Assembly (NCBI RefSeq): GCF_002929275.1
Contig: NZ_PJIK01000001.1
Span: 186,001-250,000 of the forward strand
DNA length: 64,000 nt
Reading direction: 5' to 3'
Source: Arthrobacter sp. ZGTC131
GTDB lineage: Bacteria > Actinomycetota > Actinomycetes > Actinomycetales > Micrococcaceae
The position numbers and the translations under genes were made by a program. Below are positions 34,163 through 43,918 of the stretch, piece after piece. The notes below the pieces were generated by a model that was not told the origin of the DNA, ran no database searches, and saw only the letters and a program-made list of their open reading frames with translations. Each line of letters begins with the position of its first letter. Within the stretch, counting starts at the first letter, position 1.

Positions 34163-35146
34163 CTAGCTGCCATCCGCCATCTCACCGGGCATGGCGACAA
34201 CTTCCTGCTCGCGCCCGTCACGGAGTATGGCAATGGTCATGGGCACCCCGATGGCTTCCGCGAAGAGGAGTTTCTGCAGGCTTTCGGCGTTGCTGACCGA
34301 CCGGGAGCCTGCCCTGAGCAACACGTCGCCGGCCCGCAGGCCTGCCTGCTCTGCGGGAGAACCCGACAGGACTTCAACGACGCGTAGCCCGTCGCGCTGC
34401 CCGGTGCGGACCACGGCGCTCGCACCCAGCCGGATGGGCGTGCTGACCACCCCCAGGTAGGCACGCCGCACGCGGCCGTCAGCCAGGAGGGCGGAGATGA
34501 TGCGTCGGGACGTTGTGTTGATGGGTACGGCCAGTCCCAGGCCCGCTCCGGCCACCGCGGTGTTGATGCCCACGATGCGGCTGCGGGCGTCGGCAAGCGC
34601 ACCACCGGAACTGCCGGCGTTCAGTGCCGCGTCCGTCTGGATGACGTCCTCGATCACCCGGCGGTTGCGGCCCGCCCAGACTGGAATGGCACGGCCCAAT
34701 CCGCTGACCACGCCGGCCGTCACCGAGCCCGCCAGTCCGAGAGGGTTGCCGACCGCGATGACGAGCTGACCCACGCGAAGAGATTCGGCGTCACCGAACT
34801 CCGCCGGAGGCACACGCGGCGCCCGGCCTCGGATCACGGCAAGATCAGACAACGGATCCGCTCCCACCACCTCAAGGTCCGTTCCGGAGCCGTCGGCAAA
34901 GACCGCGCGCCCCTTCTGCGTCCCGGCCACCACATGCGCGTTGGTGAGCAGGTATCCGTCCTCCGTGAAGAGCACGGCGGATCCTGCACCGACGCGGAAT
35001 CTGCCGTTCCGCCGATTTCCGGTCATCTCGATGGCTGCGACGTGCGGTGTGACCGCCTGGGCCACCCTGATCACCGTCTCCGAGTAGGCATCCAGCGGGC
35101 CGTCGTCGCCGACGGGATCGGATGAACTTGCAGGCGCCGTGGACAT
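34163..35146 (-). CDS. HtrA/DegP-like serine protease with one PDZ domain
   Basis: 327 residues from ATG 35146, chosen because AAGGGAGG is 6 nt before it. Trypsin-like domain (about 20-210) with the triad His in LLTNAHVV, Asp in DPLSDLAVI and Ser in NAGSSGGAL; PDZ domain about 225-315. Unlike most actinobacterial HtrA proteins it has neither a signal peptide nor a membrane anchor at the N-terminus, so it seems to be cytosolic. Role in quality control is inferred from the family. Confidence 0.9.
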   Translation of the reverse strand: MSTAPASSSDPVGDDGPLDAYSETVIRVAQAVTPHVAAIEMTGNRRNGRFRVGAGSAVLFTEDGYLLTNAHVVAGTQKGRAVFADGSGTDLEVVGADPLSDLAVIRGRAPRVPPAEFGDAESLRVGQLVIAVGNPLGLAGSVTAGVVSGLGRAIPVWAGRNRRVIEDVIQTDAALNAGSSGGALADARSRIVGINTAVAGAGLGLAVPINTTSRRIISALLADGRVRRAYLGVVSTPIRLGASAVVRTGQRDGLRVVEVLSGSPAEQAGLRAGDVLLRAGSRSVSNAESLQKLLFAEAIGVPMTIAILRDGREQEVVAMPGEMADGS

Positions 35147-35422
35147 GGCGCGCCTCCCTTGGCCTGTCATACGTGGTGAGGTTTGAGTGCTATCTGAATC
35201 AACCCCGGCGGCGCCCGCACTAGTCCCGAATGCGCTACGCCGTAGGTGAACAGGGCGATTGAACAGTTAGGGCATTAATGGCTCTTCACAGTTGAGGGTG
35301 TAATCGCTGGCTGGATGTTGGCTGGCGCGTCGGTCCCGGGGCAGCGCTGCGCAAACGCAGCCGGAGGCCCGATCTTGTGCCACCGTGCGCAGTGGACTTC
35401 TTCGCGTACCCGCTCAGATCGG

Positions 35423-36004
35423 TCAACGGCGCACCCGATAGCGCAGGTGAAGCACCCGGTTGCCCTGAATCACCACGTCGGGATCCTCCAACAGGTGCTG
35501 TGCGTGGACCGACCCGAAGTAGCGCTTGCCGGACCCGAACACGACGGGTACGACGTCCATGCGCACCTCGTCGACCAGGCCCGCGGCAAGCACCTGGCCA
35601 CCGACGTCGCCAGCGGCGACCTCGACGATGCGGTCACCCGCGAGCTCCTGCGCCTTGGCCACGGCTGCCTCGACGCCGTCGGCGAAGTGAAACGGCGCCT
35701 CGGGGTCCCAGCCCTCGGGCTCCGGCCGATGCGTCACGACGACCACGTGGTCGACCCCGCCCGGAGGCTTCCCGTCCCAGCCGTCCGTCATGTCGAAGAC
35801 GTGGCGGCCGACGACGGTCGCCCCGATCTGGTCCCAGTACGGCCGGGTGTAGTCGTAGGACGTCTGCGACACCTTCAACTCGCCGCTCTCGTCCAACGGC
35901 ACGTCACCGCTGGACAACCAGTCGAACAGGGGTCCGGGCTGGTCGTTCTCGTCCGCGATGAAGCCGTCCACAGACACCGAGCTGTACATGACCACCTTGC
36001 CCAT
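35423..36004 (-). CDS. Dihydrofolate reductase family protein (RibD C-terminal type)
   Basis: 193 residues. Starts MGKVVMYSSVSVDGFIAD and has GATVVGRHVFDMTDGW and the late VPVVFGSGKRYF, typical of the YyaP/YwjB RibD_C proteins related to bacterial DHFR. True substrate unknown; members reduce pterin or flavin precursors or are uncharacterised. AAAGGAG lies 6 nt before ATG 36004. It lies between the ends of the ISL3-type element and so looks acquired. Confidence 0.9.
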   Translation of the reverse strand: MGKVVMYSSVSVDGFIADENDQPGPLFDWLSSGDVPLDESGELKVSQTSYDYTRPYWDQIGATVVGRHVFDMTDGWDGKPPGGVDHVVVVTHRPEPEGWDPEAPFHFADGVEAAVAKAQELAGDRIVEVAAGDVGGQVLAAGLVDEVRMDVVPVVFGSGKRYFGSVHAQHLLEDPDVVIQGNRVLHLRYRVRR

Positions 36005-36041
36005 GGTGCTCTCCTTTGCTTTGGGGTGCCCCCAGATTAGC

Positions 36042-36053
36042 GGCTCTTCACAG
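36042..36053 (+). repeat. Internal copy of the ISL3 terminal repeat
   Basis: GGCTCTTCACAG, identical to the outer left end for 12 bases, fused directly to mid-transposase coding sequence. Confidence 0.65.
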
Positions 36054-36514
36054 CGGGCGAAGCTCTCGCGGCGTGGTCTGCGGTGGGCGCTCGAAGGCAT
36101 CGTGAGCCAGCACCTGACCGTCGCCCGCGTCACTGAAGGACTCGGGGCCGCCTGGAACACCGCCAACGACGCCGTCCTGGCCGAAGGCAAGCGGGTCCCG
36201 ACCGACGATCCGCACCGGCTCGGTGGCGTCCAGGTTCTCGGCGTCGATGAGCACGTCTGTAGGCACACCCGGCGCGGCGGCCAGTACGTCACCGTGATCA
36301 TCGACCTCACACCCATCCGGGACGGCACCGGCCCAGCACGGCTGCTGGACATGGTCGAGGGACGCACGAAGCAGGCGTTCCAGCAGTGGCTGAGCGGACG
36401 CCCCGAGGCGTGGCGCGACGGGGTCGAGGTGGTCGCGATGGACGGGTTCACCGGGTTCAAGACCGCCGCGGCCGAGGAGATCCCCGCAGCGGTAGCCCTA
36501 AATTATGAAGAGCC
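36054..36514 (+). pseudogene. ISL3-family transposase fragment
   Basis: Internal part of an ISL3 transposase, about 145 residues: AKLSRRGLRWALEGIV, LGVDEHV (catalytic DDE domain), TPIRDGTGPARLLDMVEG, DGVEVVAMDGFTGFK. Both ends are missing; the N-terminal zinc finger and the C-terminal catalytic part are cut off where the terminal repeats are fused. In relatives DEH is followed by W; here the codon reads Cys. Confidence 0.9.
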
Positions 36515-36543
36515 GCATTGATCAGCTAACGCCATTAAACAGC

Positions 36544-36573
36544 TAACGCCCGGACCTGGGTCCGGGCGTTAGC
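36544..36573 (-). terminator. ssrA terminator
   Basis: Perfect 14-bp inverted repeat CTAACGCCCGGACC and complement, read leftward after ssrA and followed by CTGTTT. The 11-mer CAGCTAACGCC occurs twice (36523-36533 and 36541-36551). Confidence 0.8.
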
Positions 36574-36586
36574 CTCTTGGTAAAAG

Positions 36587-36954
36587 CGTGGAGATGGGGG
36601 GAATTGAACCCCCGTCCGATGTCGTGTTGTCAGGGCTTCTCCGGGCGCAGTTTGCGTCGGACTTTCTCGGCCCCAGCCGTCCTGCAAACAGGCGGCTGAT
36701 CCGGGCCCAGTCATCTAAGAGTCCCGTTTGCCCCGATGACGGGGGCAAACAGCAGTGGCTATCTAAATGACGCCAGGATCCGGGGCGATAGCAACCTCGG
36801 GCTGACGGACTGTCTTACTGCTTAGGCAGCAAGAGCGAAGTCAGTGCGCTTAGATTCGGCACTTATTGGTTTGCAGACAGCGTTTACGAGATAATTCTGC
36901 ATCCTCGGCCCGCTTCACCTGTCGCGACTAACATCGTCGAAACCGATCATCCCC
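36587..36954 (-). ncRNA. ssrA: tmRNA (ssrA)
   Basis: One-piece tmRNA on the minus strand. The 5' end GGGGATG pairs with 3' CATCTCC (acceptor stem), and the T arm reads GGGGGTTCAATTCCCCCC. The resume codon is GCC at 36860; the tag frame 36860-36825 encodes AESKRTDFALAA and ends with TAA. The CCA end is not encoded (CGC stands there). It rescues stalled ribosomes with SmpB, encoded 92 bp upstream. Confidence 0.96.
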
Positions 36955-37045
36955 GTATTTTGTTACCAAGCCGGCGGGTCAGCGGTACAAGTACCAGATT
37001 CCTGCCGGACTACCTATCATAACGCATCCACCGGGCGAATCATTC

Positions 37046-37516
37046 CTAGCGGCGGTTGCGTTCCCGCATGACCCGGAGAGCCTCGCGCTTGTCCTGCTGT
37101 TCCCGCAGCGTCTGGCGCTTGTCGTAGTCCTTCTTGCCCCTGGCGATGCCGATCTCCACCTTGGCCCGGCCGTCCAGGAAGTACAGCTGCAGCGGGACAA
37201 TCGTGAAGCCGGACTCGCGGATCTTGTGGGAGATCTTGATGAGCTCCTCGCGGTGCAGCAGCAGTTTGCGGCGCCGCCGTGCGGCATGGTTGGTCCAGCT
37301 TCCCTGGTTGTACTCGGGAATGTGGATCCCTTCCATCCAGAGCTCGTCGTTATAGAACGTGCAAAAGCCGTCGACCATCGAGGCGTGGCCCTCACGCAGG
37401 GACTTCACCTCGGTGCCCATGAGGGCGATGCCGGCTTCGTACGTGTCCAGGACGTGGTAGTCGTGCCGGGCCTTCCGGTTGGTGGCCACTACTTTACGGC
37501 CACTTTCTTTGGGCAC
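37046..37516 (-). CDS. smpB: SsrA-binding protein SmpB
   Basis: 156 residues. Starts MPKESGRKVVATNRKARHDY; OB-fold core with GTEVKSLREG and the basic C-terminal tail GIARGKKDYDKRQTLREQ. Binds tmRNA and positions it on the ribosome. Lies just before ssrA on the same strand, the classical pair. Confidence 0.97.
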   Translation of the reverse strand: MPKESGRKVVATNRKARHDYHVLDTYEAGIALMGTEVKSLREGHASMVDGFCTFYNDELWMEGIHIPEYNQGSWTNHAARRRRKLLLHREELIKISHKIRESGFTIVPLQLYFLDGRAKVEIGIARGKKDYDKRQTLREQQDKREALRVMRERNRR

Positions 37517-37660
37517 GGTGGAACTCCTCAGATCTCAGAATTTTGGTTGTTCCGAAGGCTCCGGAACAAGGTCATACAAGTCTACGGCAGTAGCTGCCGG
37601 GGCACGGATGCGCCTCCAGCTACCGGGCGGCGGCCCCGCCGCTCACCGCTGACGCGTGCC

Positions 37661-39100
37661 TCACAGCAGGCGCATCGGGTCCACCGCTTCTCCGTTGAGC
37701 CAGGTCTCGAAGTGTGAATGGCAGCCGGTGGAGTTTCCGGTGGTGCCGGAGTAGGCGATGAGCTGGCCCTGGCTGACGCGCTGGCCCGGAGAGACAGTGA
37801 CACTGCTGTTGTGATAGTAGATCGTGGTCAGCGAGTTCCCCTGGACCACGCCGTGGGAGATCTTGACGTTGTTGCCGCCACCGTCGTCCCCCCAGCCCGC
37901 AGAGAAGACGGTGCCCGCTGCCGGAGCATAGACCGGGGTGCCGCAGGCGGCACCGAAGTCAAGGCCGGTGTGCATGTACCCGCCCGAGCCGTAGAAGTCG
38001 ACGGTTCCCGGCGGCGTTGCCCGCCAGCCGAAGCCGGAAGTGATGGGCACGCCGTCGGAGAACGGGTGGCGGAGTCCGAAGGCCGACGGCGGACCCGCCG
38101 CCGGAGGCACGTACGGCCGCACGATCCGGGCCCGGGCAGCGGCTTCCTCGTCACCGCGGGCGCGAGCGGCAGCCTCCGCCTGGGCGCGGGCCGCCGCTGC
38201 TGCTGCCTCGGCGATGCGACGCTGTTCCGCCAGCCAAGCTTCGCGCAGCCTCCGGTCCCGTTCTACGATCTCGGCTGCAACTTGGTCCTGGCGCGCTTTG
38301 ACTGCGGCAAGTTTGCTCTGGATCCCGGGCTTCGCGGCTTCCAGCTGCTTGTTCAGGCGTGCGGTGTCCGCAATGAGCTTGTCGACCTTGGCCTTCTGGG
38401 CCGCGGCCTCGTCGCGGGCCGCTTTTTCTTTCGCCAGCGCGGCATCGGCTTTGGCCTTCAGGTCCTTGATCTCCGCCTCGACGGCTTGCAACCGTGCCTG
38501 CGAGTTCACGTTAGTGGCGTTCTGCTGGCTCAGCTTGTCCATGGCCGAGTTCTGGCTGCGCATGGCCTGGTCTGCCAGATCCATGGTGTCCGTGAGGCTG
38601 CCAGTGTTGTTGGAGCCGAAGAAGAGCGTCAGGTTCGACGGCACGCCGCCCGACTTGTAGGCCTGCGTGGCAATCTGGCCAATGAGTTTCTTGGTGCTGG
38701 CGATCTTCTGCTTGTCCGTATCCAGCTGCTGCGTAATCTTGGCCTTGTTCTGTTGGGCAAGATCCACCCGTGCGGCGAGTGCCTCCACCTCTTTCACCGC
38801 GCTGGCCACACGGCCCTGCGCCTCGAGCAATGCCTGCTGCGCGGCCGGGAGCTGGCCGCGGAAGATCACCAGGTCGGCGGCGGCCTTGGAGATTTTCGCG
38901 TCCACGAATTCCAGGGACTGCTGGACGCGTGCCGCCTCAGCCTTTAGCGCGGCCTGCTGATCTTCGAGGTCGTCAGCGAAGGCGGCCGGAGCCGAGGCAC
39001 CCAGGCTGGCCGCCAACATCAGCGCGAGGGCGGAACTGATGATCCTGCCATGGCGTCCCGCCGGACCGGTCCGCGGGGTCCGGGCGGACTTCGTCAACAT
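37661..39100 (-). CDS. Secreted M23 (LytM) peptidase linked to FtsEX
   Basis: 479 residues from ATG 39100 (AAAGGA 6 nt before it; an ATG two codons earlier is worse placed). Signal peptide (SSALALMLAASLGASAPAAFA), long coiled coil (about 45-300, rich in Ala, Lys, Gln), linker, then an M23 domain with the zinc ligands intact: HTGLDFG and the C-terminal HSHFE. The build is that of EnvC: coiled coil plus LytM. Placement after ftsX suggests that FtsX pulls on the coiled coil to control wall cleavage during division. The catalytic residues, unlike in EnvC, are complete. Confidence 0.92.
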   Translation of the reverse strand: MLTKSARTPRTGPAGRHGRIISSALALMLAASLGASAPAAFADDLEDQQAALKAEAARVQQSLEFVDAKISKAAADLVIFRGQLPAAQQALLEAQGRVASAVKEVEALAARVDLAQQNKAKITQQLDTDKQKIASTKKLIGQIATQAYKSGGVPSNLTLFFGSNNTGSLTDTMDLADQAMRSQNSAMDKLSQQNATNVNSQARLQAVEAEIKDLKAKADAALAKEKAARDEAAAQKAKVDKLIADTARLNKQLEAAKPGIQSKLAAVKARQDQVAAEIVERDRRLREAWLAEQRRIAEAAAAAARAQAEAAARARGDEEAAARARIVRPYVPPAAGPPSAFGLRHPFSDGVPITSGFGWRATPPGTVDFYGSGGYMHTGLDFGAACGTPVYAPAAGTVFSAGWGDDGGGNNVKISHGVVQGNSLTTIYYHNSSVTVSPGQRVSQGQLIAYSGTTGNSTGCHSHFETWLNGEAVDPMRLL

Positions 39101-39353
39101 GGGCATTCCTTTGATTTGAGAACGTGCACCGCGAGGAGACTCCCGGGTAATTCCACGGGGGCGATGAGAATGAAGCTGGTACGGGCGGGGAGATTCCCTC
39201 TAGCGATCGGTATCTTGTCCCCTGCATTTCTCATTGAATTTCTCCCAAGGCTGCCTGTTTGCTCGTGCCGAGCGCTTCAGCCAATTCTGACGAGCTTGCC
39301 CCCTCTACTTGCGCAGATTTTGCCCAGTTTTCGATCATTTGTTTCTGCATGGA

Positions 39354-40268
39354 CTACACCCTCAAGTATCGGCGGAGTGTCAAAAGAGATGAAGTACCCG
39401 CCAGGACAACACCTAGCCCGATAAGGGCGGGAGCCAGCAGCAGCGTCTGCGCGGGGGAAATAAAGGCCGTGTCCGGATACTGCTTGGACATGTATTCACC
39501 CAAAAAGAAATGGGCCACGGCCCACAGCGTCCCGGACGCCATGGCCGCTCCGATCACGGCGGCAATCACGCCTTCAAGGATGAACGGCAGCTGAATCACG
39601 ATCTTTGAGGCGCCCACGAGCCTCATGATCCCCGTCTCGCGCCGCCTGCTGAACGCCGAGAGCCGGATAGTGGTGGCGATGAGCAGGATGGCGCAGACCG
39701 TCATCACGCCGGCGATGCTCACGGCCACCAGTGAGGCGGCGTTCATCACGGAGAACAGCCGCTCCAGGACCTGGCGCTGGTCGATGACCGTCTCCACGCC
39801 GGGCTGCGAGGCGAACGTCTCGCTGATGATCTCGTATTTTTCCGGATCCTTCATGTTGATCCGGAAGGACGCGGGAAGCTGGTCGGGGGTGACTGAGTCG
39901 ACGATGGGCGAGTTCGAAAACTGTTCCTTGAAGTGCTTGTAGGCATCTTCCTTGGACTCGAACTGGAAGTCGTTGATGTACTGCGAAACCGCCGGAGATT
40001 CGAGCAGGGTCCGCAGGTTTTCCTGCTGCTCGGGCGTGACTGTTCCCGTGGCGCAGCCGGCCGCCGTCGAGCCGTCACCGCAGAGGAAGATCGCCACCTG
40101 GACTTTGTCGTACCAGTAGCCCTTCATCTGGTTGATCTGCAGCTGCAGCATTCCGGCGGCGCCCACGAAGGTCAGCGATACGAACGTCACCAGGATGACC
40201 GAAACCACCATGGAAAGGTTCCGGCGCAGGCCGCTGCCGATCTCGCCGAGGATGAACTGGAGCCTCAC
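39354..40268 (-). CDS. ftsX: Cell-division protein FtsX
   Basis: 304 residues, four membrane helices with the large outside loop between helix 1 and 2 (about 45-170, holding the [10 protein letters not shown] segment) and the FtsX domain near the C-terminus. It forms the membrane part of FtsEX that signals to wall hydrolases. Overlaps ftsE by 4 nt. Confidence 0.95.
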   Translation of the reverse strand: MRLQFILGEIGSGLRRNLSMVVSVILVTFVSLTFVGAAGMLQLQINQMKGYWYDKVQVAIFLCGDGSTAAGCATGTVTPEQQENLRTLLESPAVSQYINDFQFESKEDAYKHFKEQFSNSPIVDSVTPDQLPASFRINMKDPEKYEIISETFASQPGVETVIDQRQVLERLFSVMNAASLVAVSIAGVMTVCAILLIATTIRLSAFSRRRETGIMRLVGASKIVIQLPFILEGVIAAVIGAAMASGTLWAVAHFFLGEYMSKQYPDTAFISPAQTLLLAPALIGLGVVLAGTSSLLTLRRYLRV

Positions 40269-41065
40269 AGCTGGTCCTCCCTTGAACGCGGGGAGCGGTC
40301 CGTCCGGGGCAGGTTTGCGTCCGCGGCCTCCTCCCGGCCGCTGGCATCCTTGAGCCTGCGGGACTGGCCGACGACCGGAATCATCGACGTGTACAGGGCC
40401 CGGGCTTCATCGCGGATGACCTTGCCGTTCTTGAGTTCCACCACGCGTTTGCGCATCTCGTTGACGATGTCGTCGTCGTGGGTGGCCATGACCACCGTGG
40501 TGCCGTTCTGGTTAATCTTGTCCAGGACGCCCATGATGCCCATCGAGGTGGTGGGGTCCAGGTTGCCGGTGGGCTCGTCCGCGAGCAGGATGCCGGGCCG
40601 GTTGACCACTGCGCGGGCGATGGCCACGCGCTGCTGCTCGCCGCCGGAAAGTTCGTGCGGCATGCGCCGCTCCTTGCCTTCGAGGCCGACGGTCTTGAGG
40701 ACTTCGGGCACCGTGTCCCGGATGACGCTGCGGCTCTTGCCGATGACCTGCATGGCGAACGCTACGTTGGCGAAGACGTTCTTCTGCGGAAGCAGGCGGA
40801 AGTCCTGGAACACGACGCCGATCCCCCGGCGGAGCCTCGGCACCCGCCAGCTGGAGATGTTGGCAACATTCTGGCCCGCGACATAGACAATGCCGGAGGT
40901 GGCGCGGTCCTCCTTGAGGACAAGACGCAGAAACGTTGATTTGCCGGACCCCGAGGCACCTACGAGGAAGGCGAATTCACCACGGTCGATTTCAAGGCTG
41001 ACAGAGTCCAGCGCAGGCCGGGCGTTCTGGTCGTAGACCTTGGTGACATTTTCGAAACGGATCAT
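40265..41065 (-). CDS. ftsE: Cell-division ATP-binding protein FtsE
   Basis: 266 residues from ATG 41065 ([12 protein letters not shown]). Walker [10 protein letters not shown], signature LSGGEQQR, Walker [10 protein letters not shown]-loop ATHDD. A C-terminal extension of about 40 charged residues follows. Overlaps ftsX by 4 nt. Confidence 0.96.
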   Translation of the reverse strand: MIRFENVTKVYDQNARPALDSVSLEIDRGEFAFLVGASGSGKSTFLRLVLKEDRATSGIVYVAGQNVANISSWRVPRLRRGIGVVFQDFRLLPQKNVFANVAFAMQVIGKSRSVIRDTVPEVLKTVGLEGKERRMPHELSGGEQQRVAIARAVVNRPGILLADEPTGNLDPTTSMGIMGVLDKINQNGTTVVMATHDDDIVNEMRKRVVELKNGKVIRDEARALYTSMIPVVGQSRRLKDASGREEAADANLPRTDRSPRSREDQL

Positions 41066-41252
41066 GACCCTATATACCCTGCAGGACGCGGCTTTGTGGG
41101 CAAGGTCTGCAACCGGTGCGGGGGCTTTCTCTTGGGGGAAGTAGAGCTCCGGCCCCTCGACTATACGCACGGGCGGCGGCGCTGACCGGGGAGTCAGCAG
41201 GGCGTGTCGCGCGATTGGAGCCGGAAGGCCGGCCGTTCAGCGTCGCAGGTGA

Positions 41253-42368
41253 CTACTTCTCCGCGTTGCGATTATCCGTGCGCCACCGGATGCCGGCTTC
41301 GATGAAGTCGTCGATGGCGCCGTCGAACACCGCGGACGTGTTGCCCACTTCGTGCTCGGTGCGGAGGTCCTTGACCATCTGGTACGGGTTCAGGACGTAG
41401 GAGCGCATCTGGTCGCCCCACGATGCCTTGACATCACCGGCGAAGGCCTTCTTTTCGGCGTCCTCCTGCTCCTTCTTGAGGAGCAGGAGCCGAGACTGCA
41501 GCACACGCATGGCGGCGGCGCGGTTCTGCAGCTGCGACTTTTCGTTCTGCATGGAGACCACGGTGCCCGTGGGGATGTGGGTCAGCCGGACGGCGGAGTC
41601 CGTCGTGTTCACCGACTGGCCGCCGGGACCCGAGGACCTGAAGACATCCACGCGGATTTCGTTGTCCGGGATGTCGATGGAGTCCGTCTGCTCGATGAGC
41701 GGAATGACTTCGACGGCGGCGAAAGAGGTCTGCCTGCGGCCCTGGTTGTCAAAGGGGCTGATTCGCACCAGCCGGTGCGTGCCGGCCTCGACGCTCAGCG
41801 TGCCGAAGGCGTAGGGCGCGTTGACTTCGAAGGTGGCGGACTTGAGCCCGGCCTCCTCAGCGTACGAGGTGTCCATGACCGTGGTGGGATACCCGTGGCG
41901 TTCGGCCCAGCGCAGGTACATCCGCAGGAGCATTTCCGCGAAGTCGGCGGCGTCGACGCCGCCGGCGCCGGAACGGATGGTGACGACGGCTTCCCGCTCG
42001 TCGTATTCGCCGGCAAGGAGCGTGACGACCTCGAGTTCCTTGAGGGACTTCCGGATCGATTCGAGTTCGGCCTCGGCCTCGCCCATGGAGGCGGCGTCGT
42101 CCTCATCCTGGCCCAGCTCCACCAGGACCTCGAGGTCGTCAATGCGTGACACGAGCGTGTTCAGCCGCTCCAGCTCGGACTGCCGGTGCGACAGGCGGGA
42201 GGTGATCACCTGGGCGGCTGCGGGGTCGTCCCACAGGTTCGGCTCGCCGGCGCGCTCACTCAGTTCAGCGATGTCTTCCTTCAGCGCCTCGACATTGGTG
42301 ACGTTCTCAATGGAGGTGTAGGTGGCGCGCAATGCGCGGATTTCTGCGGAAAAATCTATTTGGGCCAT
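41253..42368 (-). CDS. prfB: Peptide chain release factor 2
   Basis: 371 residues. GGQ motif in [17 protein letters not shown]; the stop-codon recognition motif SPF is in RISPFDNQG, which identifies RF2 (UGA/UAA). The frame is continuous: the programmed +1 frameshift found in many bacteria is absent, as in other actinobacteria. Precedes ftsE on the same strand, the usual order. Confidence 0.97.
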   Translation of the reverse strand: MAQIDFSAEIRALRATYTSIENVTNVEALKEDIAELSERAGEPNLWDDPAAAQVITSRLSHRQSELERLNTLVSRIDDLEVLVELGQDEDDAASMGEAEAELESIRKSLKELEVVTLLAGEYDEREAVVTIRSGAGGVDAADFAEMLLRMYLRWAERHGYPTTVMDTSYAEEAGLKSATFEVNAPYAFGTLSVEAGTHRLVRISPFDNQGRRQTSFAAVEVIPLIEQTDSIDIPDNEIRVDVFRSSGPGGQSVNTTDSAVRLTHIPTGTVVSMQNEKSQLQNRAAAMRVLQSRLLLLKKEQEDAEKKAFAGDVKASWGDQMRSYVLNPYQMVKDLRTEHEVGNTSAVFDGAIDDFIEAGIRWRTDNRNAEK

Positions 42369-42442
42369 GGTTGTTAAAGCCTACGCTATCCGCCTGCTTC
42401 CGCCGCGCGGGCGGCCGGGGCTGGCTGTCGGGGGTGGGCGGG

Positions 42443-42922
42443 CTACCGCGTGAGCCGGGATCTGGCGGTGGAAGCCGCCTCGATCCGGATACCGTCCGGC
42501 ACGAGGAAGTTCACCACCGGCGGGTGCACCTCGGCGCTGAGCACCACGACGGCGGTGGACCCGTCGGGTGTTCCGGTGGCGGCGGCGACGGCCAGCCCGT
42601 CGAAACGCCCGAAGGCACCGTTCCGGTTTAGGTAGTCACCCGCGACGGTCCTGACGCGTTCCCCGCTTAGCACGGCCGAAGGTGTTCCGGCCTTGGTCTC
42701 CACCTGTCCCAAGGTGTAGCTGTCCGCTGCGGCGACCGATGCGCCGTCGGCCAGGGACAGGAGTTTCTTGTGCTCGATGTAAAGGCTCGACGCAGCCATC
42801 ACAACCGTGCTGACCAGGAGTGCCAGCATGACGTATCCGATGATGAGCACAGCCATCTGCCCGTCCTCGCTTCCGGTTGCGTCTCCTCCGCCGGGTGTCC
42901 GGAGCGTCGGGTGGAAGCTCAA
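42443..42922 (-). CDS. TadG-like pilus-associated protein
   Basis: 159 residues from a TTG that overlaps the upstream stop (TTGA). One N-terminal membrane segment (QMAVLIIGYVMLALLVSTVV) and an outer domain with HKKLLSLADGASVAAADSY, typical of the pseudopilin-like TadG/Rv3655 group. Last gene of the Tad operon. Confidence 0.8.
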   Translation of the reverse strand: MSFHPTLRTPGGGDATGSEDGQMAVLIIGYVMLALLVSTVVMAASSLYIEHKKLLSLADGASVAAADSYTLGQVETKAGTPSAVLSGERVRTVAGDYLNRNGAFGRFDGLAVAAATGTPDGSTAVVVLSAEVHPPVVNFLVPDGIRIEAASTARSRLTR

Positions 42923-43527
42923 CGGAACTTGCCCACAATCTGGGTCGCTGACGCGTTCAGCTGGCTGGCGTTGAGGCGAAATGCATCGCTGAAGGGAACA
43001 AAGGGAAGCGGCACGCTCAGATGAACGGTCACTGTGACCGCTGACCCTGCCGCCGAGCAGTCACCGGGGTCGCAGCGGACGTCGACGCGGGCGTTTTCGG
43101 CGGGATGCCCGTAGTCGGCCATGGCCAGGATTGCGGCTTGTTCTGCTGCTGCGCGGCCCGACGGTTCGTCGGGCTGGGCCACAAAGACCTTCGCGGCCTG
43201 GTCTGCTGCGCCCACAACGGCAAACGAACCGCCCTGTATCTGGCCGATGGTGATGATGAAGTACACCACGGGCACCATCAGGAGCAGCCCCAGGAAGGTG
43301 AACTCCACGACAGCGCTCCCCCGCTGAACGTAGCTCGCCGGCAAGGAGGGACCGCCAGCGCAGTGGACGGCTGGGTTTCCGTCCCGGTTTGGCTCCCTGC
43401 CGTCAAGGCACAGCGCTTCCGCGAAGCGCTGTCGCAACACTCGAGCCACGTGCCGAGGCCACAACCAGGCGTTGCCGACCATACGCCTGGTCCTCGTCAC
43501 CGAGGGGCTAATCGCTGATGGCGGCAT
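42919..43527 (-). CDS. TadE-like pseudopilin, second
   Basis: 202 residues from ATG 43527, which has GGAGG 9 nt before it; ATG 43482 (MVGNAWLWPRH, GAGGA 8 nt before) would give a shorter leader more usual for TadE proteins. The TadE motif RGSAVVEFTFLGLLLMVPVV has the Glu5-like glutamate. Two cysteines (RCDPGDC) form a likely disulfide in the outer domain. Confidence 0.82.
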   Translation of the reverse strand: MPPSAISPSVTRTRRMVGNAWLWPRHVARVLRQRFAEALCLDGREPNRDGNPAVHCAGGPSLPASYVQRGSAVVEFTFLGLLLMVPVVYFIITIGQIQGGSFAVVGAADQAAKVFVAQPDEPSGRAAAEQAAILAMADYGHPAENARVDVRCDPGDCSAAGSAVTVTVHLSVPLPFVPFSDAFRLNASQLNASATQIVGKFR

Positions 43528-43915
43528 GGCCCTTGACCTCCAGCATGCCCCGGGGGCCGATGAGACCGACCACCGGCATGGGGGCCTTGACGGTTACTTC
43601 CAGCGTCCGGAGGCCCTGGAACGTGACTTCGCGTGTCTGGATGTCCTGCGTGAAGTCGTTGCTGAGGGCTGTTCCGATCAGTTCGCCGGTCCGCCGGCGC
43701 GCGTCGTCGGCACTGCGGTCGGCAAGCGTCCCGTACCGCGCTCCCGATGCCGCGGCATCGATGAGCGTGTTGCGGATGTGCAGGACGAGGGCGAGCTGGA
43801 TGATGGCAAGGAAGAACATGGTGAGCAGCCCGCCCACGAGCACAAAGTCGACCACGGCCGAACCACGCTCGCCCCCGGACGCGTCCCCGGGCGGGGCCGC
43901 TGCCATCCGTGCCAC
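43508..43915 (-). CDS. TadE-like pseudopilin, first
   Basis: 135 residues. Motif ERGSAVVDFVLVGGLLTMFF: the usual Glu is Asp. The outer domain keeps RNTLIDAAASGARYGTLAD. Minor pilin candidate in the Tad system. Confidence 0.88.
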   Translation of the reverse strand: MARMAAAPPGDASGGERGSAVVDFVLVGGLLTMFFLAIIQLALVLHIRNTLIDAAASGARYGTLADRSADDARRRTGELIGTALSNDFTQDIQTREVTFQGLRTLEVTVKAPMPVVGLIGPRGMLEVKGHAAISD

Positions 43916-43918
43916 CGC

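Larger units (their letters stand above)
35280..36514. mobile_element. Defective ISL3-family element with a cargo gene, beside ssrA
   Basis: Outer inverted ends start GGCTCTTCACAG (35280) and, on the other strand, GGCTCTTCATAA (36514 inward); about 15 of the first 20 bases agree. It is flanked by near-identical 8-bp copies GCATTAAT (35272-35279) and GCATTGAT (36515-36522), the duplication length of ISL3 elements. Inside: a dihydrofolate-reductase-like gene, a second copy of the end sequence (36042-36053) and a truncated transposase. It cannot move by itself. Confidence 0.7.

Noticed and set aside
36515-36600. Prophage or integrative element using the ssrA 3' end
   Set aside because: No integrase gene and no second copy of the tmRNA 3' end; only the small ISL3-type element is there.
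42250-42368. Programmed frameshift in prfB
   Set aside because: The reading frame is continuous and lacks the in-frame UGA seen in frameshifted RF2 genes.
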